Of a stretch of 64,000 bases of DNA, positions 1 through 8,295 are shown in pieces. Location of the stretch: positions 124,001 to 188,000 of the forward strand of contig CAWKNP010000007.1 of the NCBI GenBank assembly GCA_963851105.1. Reading direction: 5' to 3'. Source of the stretch: DATARN01 sp963851105 (GTDB taxonomy: Bacteria; Actinomycetota; Acidimicrobiia; Acidimicrobiales; Palsa-688). The stretch's first letter is position 1. Each line of letters begins with the position of its first letter. The notes under the pieces were generated by a model that did no database searches, was not told the origin of the DNA, and saw nothing but the letters and a program-made list of their open reading frames with translations. A program made the position numbers and the translations under genes.

Positions 1-135
1 GGCACGGTCGACGAATGGCCCAACTGGTGCATCGCGCTGCCCCACACCCTCGACGAGATCGAGGCGTGCCCGCTGGCCGAGGCCATCGCCGCGACCCTCA
101 GCGGGCGGGGCGAATCGCCTTCAGGGAGTACATAA
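1..135 (+). CDS. malQ: 4-alpha-glucanotransferase, C-terminal fragment (cut by window edge)
   Basis: The first reading frame is open from base 1 to the TAA at 133-135 and encodes the last 44 residues of a protein. The residues DEWPNW followed by a leucine/proline stretch and a closing acidic helix match the C-terminus of the GH77 amylomaltase MalQ, which transfers maltosyl units between alpha-1,4-glucans. The rest lies upstream of the window. Its last 38 bases overlap the end of the convergent methyltransferase gene. A glgX-type debranching gene lies 12 kb away, so this genome handles glycogen or maltodextrin. Only the tail is visible, so the call rests on a short motif. Confidence 0.6.
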   Translation, partial: GTVDEWPNWCIALPHTLDEIEACPLAEAIAATLSGRGESPSGST

Positions 136-913
136 GCGGCAGGCTGCCCGGTCCCGGCCAGGTGCGGCCGCGCCGGCCCGCCCTCTCGACCAGGTAGCGC
201 GTCCCGGGGTTGAGCGTGAAGTCCCACTCGTGGAACAGCTCGATCTGCAAACCGGCCCCGATCAGGGCGGTGAGGACCCGGCTGATGGGATGCTGCCATT
301 CGTAGCTCACGTTGTGAATGGTGGCCAGTGTCGCGTCGACGTAGCTCCCCGGCTCGTCATAGATGAGGGGCTCGGTCGAGAAGTAGTCACGGACCGGGAC
401 CGGCTCGTCGTGCCCGAGCACGTCGGCGACGGGGTGAAACTCGCACAGGTACACGAAGCCACCGGGCGCCAGCAGGTCCCGAACCACCTCAGCCCAGCGG
501 CCAAGGTCCGGCAACCACAGCAGCGCCCCTTTTCCCGTATACACCACGTCGAAGGCCTCGCTGCCGAGGACGTCGGGGGCGTGGTAGACGTCGCCGAGCA
601 CGAAGCGGGCCCGGTCGTCGAGGCGGAGCTCAGCGGCGAGATCGGCGGCCGCGGCGACGGCGGGAGCGGAGAAATCGAGCCCGGTCACCGTGACCGTGGG
701 GTGGAGGCGGGCGATGTCGAGGGTGTCGAGGCCGAAATGGCACTGCAGGTGGACGAGGCGCCGGCCGTCGAGAGGCCCCAGCTCGTCGACCTCGTCGGCC
801 AGCACAGTGGGCCGGCCCCCTTTGAAGGCTTCGACGTTGTAGAAATCGGAGCTGACGTGCAGGGGGACCCGCTCGTCCCACAGTTCCCGATTGGTCGTCA
901 GCCAGTCACTCAC
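98..913 (-). CDS. class I SAM-dependent methyltransferase
   Basis: This 271-residue cytosolic protein resembles stand-alone class I methyltransferases of unknown substrate. A Rossmann-type first strand with VHLQCHFG gives the SAM loop at about residues 45-55, followed by an acidic residue ending strand 2 (TGLDFS) and the later FDVVYTGKGALLWL strand. I start it at the GTG at 913, which gives the usual family N-terminus SDWLTTNRELWDERV; the open frame continues further but only antisense to ligC. The divergent ligC starts 12 bp away, so the two promoters must overlap the coding starts. The natural substrate cannot be read from the sequence. Confidence 0.85.
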   Translation of the reverse strand: MSDWLTTNRELWDERVPLHVSSDFYNVEAFKGGRPTVLADEVDELGPLDGRRLVHLQCHFGLDTLDIARLHPTVTVTGLDFSAPAVAAAADLAAELRLDDRARFVLGDVYHAPDVLGSEAFDVVYTGKGALLWLPDLGRWAEVVRDLLAPGGFVYLCEFHPVADVLGHDEPVPVRDYFSTEPLIYDEPGSYVDATLATIHNVSYEWQHPISRVLTALIGAGLQIELFHEWDFTLNPGTRYLVERAGRRGRTWPGPGSLPLMYSLKAIRPAR

Positions 914-925
914 CTTCCGTAGGGT

Positions 926-2023
926 ATGGCGGTGGACCTGCCTGTGATGCCACCCGTGGCGCCGATGTTGGCCAAGCTGACCCGGGACCTGCCGGTCGGC
1001 CCCTTCCTTTATGAGCCCAAATGGGACGGGTTCCGCTGCATCGTGTTCCGCGACGGCGACGAAGTGGAGCTGGGCAGCCGCAACGAGCGCCCGCTGACGA
1101 GGTATTTCCCCGATGTCGTGGCCGCCGTGCGCCGGGACTTCCCGCCGCGGTGCGTGGTCGACGGCGAGATCGTGATCGCCGGGGCGGACGGGCTCGAATT
1201 CGACGCCCTGCAACAGCGAATCCATCCCGCGGACAGCCGGGTCAAGATGCTGGCCGACAAGACCCCGGCGTCGTTCGTCGCTTTCGACCTGCTCGCCCTG
1301 GGCGACATGGACCTGCGCGAAGAGGGTTTCGCCGCCCGGCGCGAGGCCCTGGTGGCGGCCTTCGGGGCGCGGCCACCCTCGAGTTCGGTGCACGTCACCC
1401 CGGCGACGTCTGATCCTGCGGTCGCCGCCGACTGGTTCCAGCGCTTCGAGGGGGCCGGCCTCGATGGTGTGGTCGCCAAGGGCGTCGCCCTCCCCTACCG
1501 GGAGGATCAGCGGGTGATGCTCAAGGTCAAGCACGAGCGCACCGCCGAGTTCGTGGTGGCCGGATTCCGCTGGTACAAAGGCGGCGAGGGCGTTGGCTCG
1601 CTGATGCTCGGGCTGTACGACTCCGGCGGCGACTTGCACCATGTCGGGGTCATCGGCGCCTTCCCAGCCGACCAGCGCAAGACGCTGGTGTCCGAGCTGG
1701 AGCCGTACCGCGCCGGTGCCCAGGACAGCCACCCGTGGGGGGACTGGGCGCAGTGGGCGGCGGCCGGTTCGGGCGGCGGTCCGGGGGAGCGCCAGCGCCT
1801 GCCGGGCGGCCAGAGCCGTTGGAACGCCACCAAGGACATGTCGTTCGAACCCGTCCGGCCGGAACTGGTGGTCGAGGCGGCCTACGAGCACCTGCAGGGG
1901 CCGCGGCTGCGGCACACGGCGCGTTTTCGGCGCTGGCGGCCCGATCGCGACCCGTTGAGCTGCACCTACGAGCAGATGGAGACCGCGGTACCCATGGAGC
2001 TGGCGTCGATCTTCGCTCTGTAA
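926..2023 (+). CDS. ligC: ATP-dependent DNA ligase, LigC type
   Basis: This 365-residue protein is an ATP-dependent polynucleotide ligase that seals nicks through an enzyme-AMP intermediate. The adenylation motif EPKWDGFR puts the nucleophilic lysine at residue 32. Later nucleotidyltransferase motifs are visible as FVAFDLLAL, LDGVVAKG and the LKVK pair near residue 197, followed by an OB-fold C-terminal region. Length and order match mycobacterial LigC (about 360 residues); there is no NHEJ polymerase or phosphoesterase domain as in LigD. No Ku or polymerase partner gene is nearby. It faces the methyltransferase with a 12-bp gap and converges on a lipoprotein gene. Confidence 0.9.
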   Translation: MAVDLPVMPPVAPMLAKLTRDLPVGPFLYEPKWDGFRCIVFRDGDEVELGSRNERPLTRYFPDVVAAVRRDFPPRCVVDGEIVIAGADGLEFDALQQRIHPADSRVKMLADKTPASFVAFDLLALGDMDLREEGFAARREALVAAFGARPPSSSVHVTPATSDPAVAADWFQRFEGAGLDGVVAKGVALPYREDQRVMLKVKHERTAEFVVAGFRWYKGGEGVGSLMLGLYDSGGDLHHVGVIGAFPADQRKTLVSELEPYRAGAQDSHPWGDWAQWAAAGSGGGPGERQRLPGGQSRWNATKDMSFEPVRPELVVEAAYEHLQGPRLRHTARFRRWRPDRDPLSCTYEQMETAVPMELASIFAL

Positions 2024-2045
2024 GTCGGCCGTCGGTCGTCAGCGG

Positions 2046-2984
2046 TCAGCGGGCGAAGACGGCGACGAAGTCCCGCTTCGACGGCACCAGGAAGTGGCCG
2101 GCCGGGTAGTTCATGGTCGCCAGGAGCTTGCTGCCCACCACACCGTTCGGGCCGTCGGTAAAGGTGTCGAAGGTGACCCATTGCGGATTGATGTCGAGCT
2201 CCATGGCCCGTACTGCCCCGACCGCAATCAGAGCGCTGGCCAGCGTGGAGGGGTCGAGGCCGGGGCCGGCCACGTAGAGGAGCCGCCCGGCGGCGTCGAC
2301 GGCCACCGCCGATCGCCAGTTGGCGACCACGCCATTGAGTGTGAAACCCCACGTCGCCTGGGCGCTGGCGGCGACGTTCGGCGACGGTTGGCCGGCATCG
2401 ACGAGCAGTTCGAGGTTCTGGCGGACGGCGACGACGTCGGCGGTGAGCGTGACGTCGCGGCCCCATTCGCCGACGGTGGCGGAACCGTCGGCGAAGATGA
2501 CCAGTGACGCCGCGCCCGCCCGCAGCGCGAGCGCAACACGCCCGTCGGCGTAGAAGCCGCCGCGCGACGCGCTGAGCTTGAAGCCGGCGTTGAAGGCGGC
2601 GACGAGGGTGGGCCGCCCGGCCGGGGCAATGGCGCCCTGGGCCGCCCACGTGCCCGCCGGCTCGCTGGTACCGGCGTAGAGCACGGCGCGCAGGCGGTTG
2701 GTCTCTAGCCGGGCGGCGGCCACCGTGGGCCCGGTGGCGTTGGTGGGGTGGAGCAGGGTCGTGGCGACCGCCGGGCTGCCCGATACCGTCCGGCCGGCGG
2801 GCTGCCAGCCGCTCAACGTCCACACCCCGACCACCACCGCCGGGGTGGTCGTGGGGGTCACCGTGGTGGGCGCGTCGGTGGCCGGCGGGACCGTTGGGGC
2901 GGTCGGCACGGTTGTCGGGACGGTTGTGGGGGCGCTCTGCGGGGCGACCGGCGACGAGCAGGCGGCCGCGACCAAGGCGACCAC
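2046..2984 (-). CDS. lipoprotein with phosphodiester glycosidase (NAGPA-like) domain
   Basis: The product begins with a lipobox LVAAAC followed by a Thr/Pro-rich linker (about residues 15-50), so it is probably a membrane-anchored exported protein. The rest carries hallmarks of the NAGPA/phosphodiester-glycosidase domain: AAFNAGFKL, GGFYADGR, a GFTLNG turn and a terminal MNYPAGHF. The GTG at 2984 leaves only eight residues before the lipobox cysteine, too short for a signal peptide. Reading in frame from a CTG at 3023, one base after the stop of the upstream SDR gene, adds 13 residues with an Arg and a hydrophobic core and gives a normal lipoprotein signal. Catalytic substrate is unknown. Confidence 0.75.
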   Translation of the reverse strand: MVALVAAACSSPVAPQSAPTTVPTTVPTAPTVPPATDAPTTVTPTTTPAVVVGVWTLSGWQPAGRTVSGSPAVATTLLHPTNATGPTVAAARLETNRLRAVLYAGTSEPAGTWAAQGAIAPAGRPTLVAAFNAGFKLSASRGGFYADGRVALALRAGAASLVIFADGSATVGEWGRDVTLTADVVAVRQNLELLVDAGQPSPNVAASAQATWGFTLNGVVANWRSAVAVDAAGRLLYVAGPGLDPSTLASALIAVGAVRAMELDINPQWVTFDTFTDGPNGVVGSKLLATMNYPAGHFLVPSKRDFVAVFAR

Positions 2985-3024
2985 GATGAGCGATAGCCGG
3001 GGGGCGGGGTGCAGAGGCGTCAGG

Positions 3025-3918
3025 TTAGGAGAAGTGCTTCAGCAGCTCGGTCAGCTCGTCGGCAATCCCGGTGGGCACGCTGTAGCCGTCCTCGCGGCGG
3101 ATCTCGTCGAAGTGGTCGCGCACGTCCTCCAAGGTGAGGTCGGGGTTGTAGTAGCCGGGGGTGAGGCCGATGAAGAACCGGGCGATGCGCCCACCGGCCG
3201 CGGAGTAGACCTCGCCGGTGACCGGGCAGTCCTCGTGCACTAACCAGGCGGCGATGGGCGAAACCAGCGCCGGGTCGAGTTTCTCTGCCAGCGGGCCGAG
3301 AAGGTCCTCGGTCATACGCGTTCCCGCCACCGGCGCGATGGCGTTGGCCTTGATGTTGTACTTGGCCCCCTCCTGGGCCAGGACCCGGGTGAGGCCGACC
3401 AAGCCCATCTTGGCGGCGCCGTAGTTGGCCTGGCCGAAGTTGCCCAGAATGCCGGCGTTGGAGGCGGTGTTGAGGACCCGGCCGTAGCTCTGCTCGCGCA
3501 TCTTGATCCACGCCGGGCGGGTCACGTTGAACGCCCCCCGCAGGTGGACGTCGACGACGGGGTCGAGCAGCTCAGGCGTCATGTTGTGGAACGCCTTGTC
3601 GCGCAGGATGCCGGCGTTGTTGATGACGATGTCGACCCGTCCGAAGGCGTCGACGGCCGTCTTGACGATGGCCTCGCCACCCTCGGGCGTGGCCACGCTG
3701 CTGGTGTCGGCGACCGCGACGCCGCCGAGGTCGTTGATCTCCTTGGCGGTGGCCTGGGCCGGCCCCTCGCTGCCGCCCTCGCCGCTGACCGACGAGCCCA
3801 GGTCGTTGACGACGATCTGGGCGCCGCGCGACGCCAGCAAGAGCGCGTGCTGGCGGCCAAGGCCCCCGCCGGCGCCGGTGATGATTGCGACTCTGTCCTG
3901 GAATCCGAGATCAGGCAT
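3025..3918 (-). CDS. SDR-family dehydrogenase (3-hydroxyacyl-CoA dehydrogenase-like)
   Basis: This 297-residue NAD(P)-dependent short-chain dehydrogenase has the cofactor loop TGAGGGLGR at about residues 15-23, the NNAG motif near 101 and an active-site YGAAK with the preceding serine in TASNAG. The long N-terminal loop VNDLGSSVSGEGGS and the C-terminal extension resemble the dehydrogenase domain of peroxisomal multifunctional enzyme 2, which oxidises 3-hydroxyacyl-CoA. A fatty-acid role is therefore likely but unproven. It lies between the YbjQ-like gene and the lipoprotein gene on the same strand. No strong ribosome binding site precedes the ATG. Confidence 0.85.
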   Translation of the reverse strand: MPDLGFQDRVAIITGAGGGLGRQHALLLASRGAQIVVNDLGSSVSGEGGSEGPAQATAKEINDLGGVAVADTSSVATPEGGEAIVKTAVDAFGRVDIVINNAGILRDKAFHNMTPELLDPVVDVHLRGAFNVTRPAWIKMREQSYGRVLNTASNAGILGNFGQANYGAAKMGLVGLTRVLAQEGAKYNIKANAIAPVAGTRMTEDLLGPLAEKLDPALVSPIAAWLVHEDCPVTGEVYSAAGGRIARFFIGLTPGYYNPDLTLEDVRDHFDEIRREDGYSVPTGIADELTELLKHFS

Positions 3919-3949
3919 AGGGGCCGAAGTTACCTCGCGGTAGCAGGAT

Positions 3950-4774
3950 TCAGTCCGTCATCGGCATGACCATGGCAGGCGACGGCAGGTCCACGGGCGG
4001 CCCCAGGGCCCTGATGGAGGTGCCGAGAGCCAGGAACTCGATGGCGTGGGTCCCCCAGACGTGGTTGCTCTCCTCGACCCGCACGCCCACCACGCCCGAC
4101 GCCCCGTCGCGCTCGGCCTCGGCCTGCATGCGGGCCATGGCGATCTCGCGGGCGTCGTAGGTGGCCTGAGTGAAGTTTGGCATCTCGGTGTTCTGCCCGA
4201 TCGTCTTCCAGGACTGGCGGAAGGTCTGATGGGCGACGTGATAGACGCAGGTCCCCAGCACGAACGACACCGGGACGTGGCCGGTCTGCACCAGAGTCCA
4301 CATTTCCTGGCCGGAGAGGTCCGACGTGAACGGCTTGCCCGCCGGAGTTCGCCATTCGCCGCCTTGGCGGGACCGCACCGCCGTGCCCACGGCCATGAAT
4401 TCGATCAGGTCCTCGCCCCAGCTGTACTGCTTGTAGTCGAGGCGGACGCCGACGATCCCGTCGGCGCCGAGGGCGTCGGCCTCGGCCTCCATTCGGGCCA
4501 TGGCGTACTCCCTGGCGGTGTACATGGCCTGGGTGAGGACCTGCAGCTCCTGGCTCTGGTTCCAGACCTGGAACTGGAAGCCGACGTGGTAGATCGAACT
4601 GCCCATGACCAGGCCGAGAGGGGTGAAACCGGCGCCGTGGAGCAGGGCGAACTCGTTGACCGACAGGTCGCTGGTGAACAGGGCGGGGGCGCCGGTCACT
4701 CCGCCGGGGCCCGACTGGCGGAGCCGGGCGAGGGCGGTCTGCGACAGGATCGTCTGGGGTTGGGGCTGGCTCAC
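3950..4774 (-). CDS. tandem YbjQ/UPF0145-type heavy-metal-binding-domain protein
   Basis: The 274-residue protein is a clear internal duplication. Residues about 33-133 and 148-256 each begin FTSDLS, contain an IYHV or VYHV segment, an ARE-AMARM helix and a closing IEF-A-GT strand. Single copies of this domain form the YbjQ (UPF0145) family, small pentameric proteins of unknown biochemical role sometimes annotated as heavy-metal binding. A fused pair suggests a pseudo-symmetric version. The GTG start at 4774 is preceded by a strong Shine-Dalgarno AAGGAGG. It is in line with, and downstream of, the lipid-related genes, but a functional link is not shown. Confidence 0.85.
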   Translation of the reverse strand: MSQPQPQTILSQTALARLRQSGPGGVTGAPALFTSDLSVNEFALLHGAGFTPLGLVMGSSIYHVGFQFQVWNQSQELQVLTQAMYTAREYAMARMEAEADALGADGIVGVRLDYKQYSWGEDLIEFMAVGTAVRSRQGGEWRTPAGKPFTSDLSGQEMWTLVQTGHVPVSFVLGTCVYHVAHQTFRQSWKTIGQNTEMPNFTQATYDAREIAMARMQAEAERDGASGVVGVRVEESNHVWGTHAIEFLALGTSIRALGPPVDLPSPAMVMPMTD

Positions 4775-4845
4775 AAAGGGGCCTCCTTGGCTGGGCGGGC
4801 TGGCAGGTGGGGCGAGAGCCGGGTGCGGCCTGTCTCCTCGGTCGG

Positions 4846-6084
4846 TTAGGAGGGGGTATGCGCCGGCCCCAGGGCCTGGTAGGCGCCGGGGCCGTGGAGC
4901 ATGTCCCGGTGCCAGCGGTGCGGCGTCGCCAGCAGGGACCGGGGGTAGTCCTCGAACATCCAGCGTACGAAGTTGCGGCGCGACCAGTCGTTGGTGCCCG
5001 CCAACCGCACCGCTATCCTCGCCCCCTTGCGGTGCGCCAGGGCCCGGGACAGCGCGGCGGCCAGGCGGTCGTCAACGGCCAGGCCGGAGGCGACGAGGTG
5101 CCGGTAGCGGTCCCCGACCAGCGCCGGGCGATGGGGTCCGCCGACCACCATCGCCTGTGCCGCCAACTCGCCGGTCTCGAGTGCCTGGCCGATGCCCTCG
5201 CCGGTGAGGGTGTCGGTGGCCCGGGCGGCGTCGCCCACGAACAGGACCCGCCCCGCCACCAGTTGGCTCTTGCCCACTCGGGCGGGGATGGGCCACGCCT
5301 TCGCCGGCCCCTCGGCTGTGGCCCCGGGCCCGAGGACGGCGGCGATATGGGGGCGACCGACCAGATCGGCCCAGAGGCCCTTCATCTCGTGGGTGGGCCG
5401 GTCGGCCGAGCGCCGGATGCCGTAGCCGAAGTTGGCGCGCCCCCCGGGGAGCGGGAACGACCACGCGTAGCCCGGCAGCAGGTCGGCGTCGAACCACACC
5501 CACAGCTGGCTGGCGGCCGCGGGGTCCACTGCGCAGAAGTACTGGCGCATGGCGTGCCACTCACCCAGATAACCGGCCTCGTCGCCCACGCCCAGCTTCT
5601 TGCGCAGCGGCGACCACATCCCGTCGGCGGCGATGGCGTAGCGCGAGACGACGGGACCGACGCCTTCCGCGGACAGGATGACGAGGTCGTCGCGCAAGGC
5701 GACATCGGTCACACTGTGGCCGTCGTAGACCTTGACGCCGGCGGCGCGGGCCACGTCGAGGAACGCCGCGTCGAGATCGGCGCGCCGGGCCACCGCTGCG
5801 AACTGCCCTCCGGTGTCGGGGAGGGGGAAGCCGACGGTGCGCCCCGACGGCGACCGCAGCCACGTCTCGGTAACCGGCTGCCAGGAGGCCACGCTCTCGG
5901 GGCGCAGCCCGAGGCGCTCGTAGCGCCGCAGCGCCCCGGTGGTGAGGCCGTCGCCGCAACACTTGTCCCGGGGGAACGGGGCCTTGTCGAACAGCACCAC
6001 GTCGCGCCCGGCGCGCGCCAAGGTGATGGCCGCGGCCGCGCCCGCAGGACCACCACCGACGACGGAGACATCGGCGCGCAGCAT
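4846..6084 (-). CDS. geranylgeranyl reductase-family FAD-dependent oxidoreductase
   Basis: The 412-residue flavoprotein starts with a dinucleotide fold GGGPAGAAAA (about residues 9-18) and an FPRDKCCGDGL signature typical of the geranylgeranyl reductase family, then a second FAD motif VGDAARATDTLTGEGIG near residue 285. Family members reduce prenyl chains of chlorophyll, quinones or archaeal lipids, or hydroxylate polyketides. I start at the ATG at 6084; a longer open frame upstream is antisense shadow of the epimerase. It is the fourth gene of the putative lipid cassette, 29 bases after the epimerase stop. The prenyl or other lipid substrate is an inference. Confidence 0.85.
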   Translation of the reverse strand: MLRADVSVVGGGPAGAAAAITLARAGRDVVLFDKAPFPRDKCCGDGLTTGALRRYERLGLRPESVASWQPVTETWLRSPSGRTVGFPLPDTGGQFAAVARRADLDAAFLDVARAAGVKVYDGHSVTDVALRDDLVILSAEGVGPVVSRYAIAADGMWSPLRKKLGVGDEAGYLGEWHAMRQYFCAVDPAAASQLWVWFDADLLPGYAWSFPLPGGRANFGYGIRRSADRPTHEMKGLWADLVGRPHIAAVLGPGATAEGPAKAWPIPARVGKSQLVAGRVLFVGDAARATDTLTGEGIGQALETGELAAQAMVVGGPHRPALVGDRYRHLVASGLAVDDRLAAALSRALAHRKGARIAVRLAGTNDWSRRNFVRWMFEDYPRSLLATPHRWHRDMLHGPGAYQALGPAHTPS

Positions 6085-6113
6085 CGCCGGTGAGGCTAAG
6101 GCACCCGGGCCCG

Positions 6114-6998
6114 CTAGCGAAGAGCGTCGGTCAAGACTTCGGTCGATGACCTGGTGGCCTGCCAGCCGAGTTCCCGCAGAGCCCGGGCGGGATCGAGGGC
6201 CAGTGGTCCCCGCATCAAGATGGCCCGGTCCGCCCCGAATGGAGCCCGGTGGAGCCGGAACGCCGCCTCCGAGGCGGCGAGGAGCATGGGTCCCGGCAGG
6301 CGGACCACCCGGCTCCCGGCGACCGCGGCCACGCCCGCCGCGTCGAGCCAGTCGGCCGACGCGATGTTGACGACACCGGTCACCGACGCCGAGCCTGCCC
6401 GGTGCAGGGCGGCGGCGGTGTCGTCCTCGTCGAGGAACTGCAGCGCCTCGGTCGCCCCCCATATGGCGGGCACGCCGATGCGGTAGCCCCGGACCGCGTC
6501 TGCCACCTTGGCGTCGGTGTGGGGCCCGAGCACCGCGGCGATGCGCAGCGCCACCGACGTCGTCGACTCGGCGCACAGCCGTTCGGCTCGCAGCTTGTCG
6601 GCGGCGTAGCCACACTCCCGGTTCGGGCGGGGCCAGTGTTCTTCGGTGAGCGGCAGCGGGTTGTCCGGCCACGCCCCGTAGACCGCGGCCGAGGAGGCCA
6701 GCACGACGCGAGCGGGGCGCGCCGCCAAGACGTTGCGGGTGCCGTCGCGGTTGACGTGGGTGGCGTCGCGGCTGCGCCACAGGGCGAAGCCCAGGTGGTA
6801 CAAGACGTCCACGCCCGCCAGCGCCTCGCGTGCCGCATCTTCGCGCAGGTCGGCGGCAGTGTGGCGCAGCTTCGGGTGGGCCACGGCCAGGGGGCGCCGG
6901 GCGACGGAGCGAACGGTCGTGACGTGGGGATCTTGCAGGAGCAGCGCCAGGAGGCGGGAACCGACGTGGCCGGTCGCGCCGGTCAGTCCAACGTCGAT
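6114..6998 (-). CDS. NAD-dependent epimerase/dehydratase-family protein (extended SDR)
   Basis: A Rossmann motif GATGHVG lies at the N-terminus, followed by LASSAAVYG and a late catalytic YAADK, as in extended SDR nucleotide-sugar epimerases and ceramide-reductase-like enzymes. The frame has no ATG, GTG or TTG near the expected N-terminus. An ATC at 6998 would just include the first beta strand; a CTG at 6986 overlaps the upstream stop as CTGA but removes that strand. The start given is therefore provisional. The gene overlaps the preceding PLP-enzyme gene, implying translational coupling. Co-occurrence with a serine-palmitoyltransferase-like gene suggests reduction of a long-chain keto lipid. 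Confidence 0.75.
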   Translation of the reverse strand: MDVGLTGATGHVGSRLLALLLQDPHVTTVRSVARRPLAVAHPKLRHTAADLREDAAREALAGVDVLYHLGFALWRSRDATHVNRDGTRNVLAARPARVVLASSAAVYGAWPDNPLPLTEEHWPRPNRECGYAADKLRAERLCAESTTSVALRIAAVLGPHTDAKVADAVRGYRIGVPAIWGATEALQFLDEDDTAAALHRAGSASVTGVVNIASADWLDAAGVAAVAGSRVVRLPGPMLLAASEAAFRLHRAPFGADRAILMRGPLALDPARALRELGWQATRSSTEVLTDALR

Positions 6999-8215
6999 CG
7001 CACGTCCTCGAACGCCCGCAGGGCTTCGGCGATGTGTGACTCGGTATGCGTCGCCATGACCGAGGTCCGCAGGAGGGCCCGGCCGGGCGCCACGGCGGGC
7101 GGCACCGCGCAGTTGGTGTACACCCCGCGGTCGAGCAGATTGCGCCACGTGCGGCCTGCGTCCCAGTCCTCGCCGATATGGATCGGGACGATGGGACCGG
7201 CCGGCGAGGCGCCGACGTTGTACCCGAGGTCTGCCAGCCCGGCGTGCAGCTGGCGGGCCCGTTCCAGCACCAGCGCCCGGCGGTCGGGATCGGACTGGGC
7301 GATGCGCACGGCGGCCAGAGCGGCACCGAGCGCAGCAGGCACGCCCGCGGCGGTGAAGAGCATGACCCGGCAGGCGATGCGCATGTAGTCGATGACCGCC
7401 ATGGGGCCGGCCAGGAAGCCCCCGCACGACGCCAGGGACTTGGAGAAGGTCCCCATCAGCAGGTCGGGGGTGATGCCGGCGGCGGCCGCCGTGCCCCGGC
7501 CGTCGGGACCGAGCACGCCGAGGGCGTGGGCCTCGTCGACGAGGAAGCGAGCCCCGAAGTCACCGCACACCGCGGCGAAGTCGGCGACGGGAGCGACATC
7601 GCCCTCCATGGAGTAGATGCCGTCGACCGCCACGAGGGCGGCGCCTTGCGCCTCGCGCTTGTCCTGCCAGGTCTGGAGGCGGTGGCGCAGGCTGGCCGGC
7701 AGGTTGTGGCGGAACGAACGGAAGGTGCCCGCCGACATCCGGGCACCATCGATCAGGCTGGCGTGGGCCGCCGAGTCGAGGAAGACAGCGTCGTCGGCCT
7801 CGACGAGGGTCGCGATCAGCCCCAGGTTGACCATGTACCCGGTGGAGAACACCAGGCACGCCTCGACCTGGAGCCAGTCGGCGATGGTCTCCTCGAGTTC
7901 GCGGTGCAACCGGAGGGTGCCGTTCATCAACCGGCTTCCGGTGCACCCGGTGCCGTACCGGTCGACGGCATCGATCGCCGCCTGCTTGACCCGGGGGTCG
8001 CCGGTGAGGCCCAGGTAGTTGTTGGAGCCCAGCATGATGACCGGGCGGTCCTCGTGCTGGACGACGGGCCCGGACTGGCTCGCCATTTCCCGGTAGTAGG
8101 GGAGCAGTCCCATCTGCTCCGCCGCCCGGTACTCGAGAAGGCGGGGCGACTCGCATTTGTCAAACAGGTCCACTCGGCGATGTGGAATCTCTTCGTGAGT
8201 CCAGGCTTCGGCCAC
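6983..8215 (-). CDS. alpha-oxoamine synthase, serine palmitoyltransferase-like
   Basis: This 410-residue fold-type I PLP enzyme condenses an amino acid with an acyl-thioester. The Schiff-base lysine is K259 in GTFSKSLASCGG, with cofactor residues DEAH (227-230) and H151. Segments YGTGCTGSR, NGTLRLHRELE and the C-terminal RTSVMATHT recall bacterial serine palmitoyltransferases more than BioF or Kbl, as I remember those families. BioF-like or 2-amino-3-ketobutyrate ligase activity remains possible. No bio genes are nearby; an LpxO-like hydroxylase lies upstream and an epimerase-like SDR overlaps downstream, favouring a lipid product. Start is a GTG at 8215. Confidence 0.8.
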   Translation of the reverse strand: MAEAWTHEEIPHRRVDLFDKCESPRLLEYRAAEQMGLLPYYREMASQSGPVVQHEDRPVIMLGSNNYLGLTGDPRVKQAAIDAVDRYGTGCTGSRLMNGTLRLHRELEETIADWLQVEACLVFSTGYMVNLGLIATLVEADDAVFLDSAAHASLIDGARMSAGTFRSFRHNLPASLRHRLQTWQDKREAQGAALVAVDGIYSMEGDVAPVADFAAVCGDFGARFLVDEAHALGVLGPDGRGTAAAAGITPDLLMGTFSKSLASCGGFLAGPMAVIDYMRIACRVMLFTAAGVPAALGAALAAVRIAQSDPDRRALVLERARQLHAGLADLGYNVGASPAGPIVPIHIGEDWDAGRTWRNLLDRGVYTNCAVPPAVAPGRALLRTSVMATHTESHIAEALRAFEDVRSTLD

Positions 8216-8295
8216 GGGGCCAAGGGTAGGGGACGTCCCGGGGCCGCGCCACTACAGGTGTGACAATTGTCACTCCGGCAAGAAGCGAGTGGCGG

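Noticed and set aside
914..1915. Long minus-strand open frame opposite ligC, extending the methyltransferase upstream
   Set aside because: It is antisense to a clear DNA ligase and Arg/Gly/His-rich; the methyltransferase family starts at 913.
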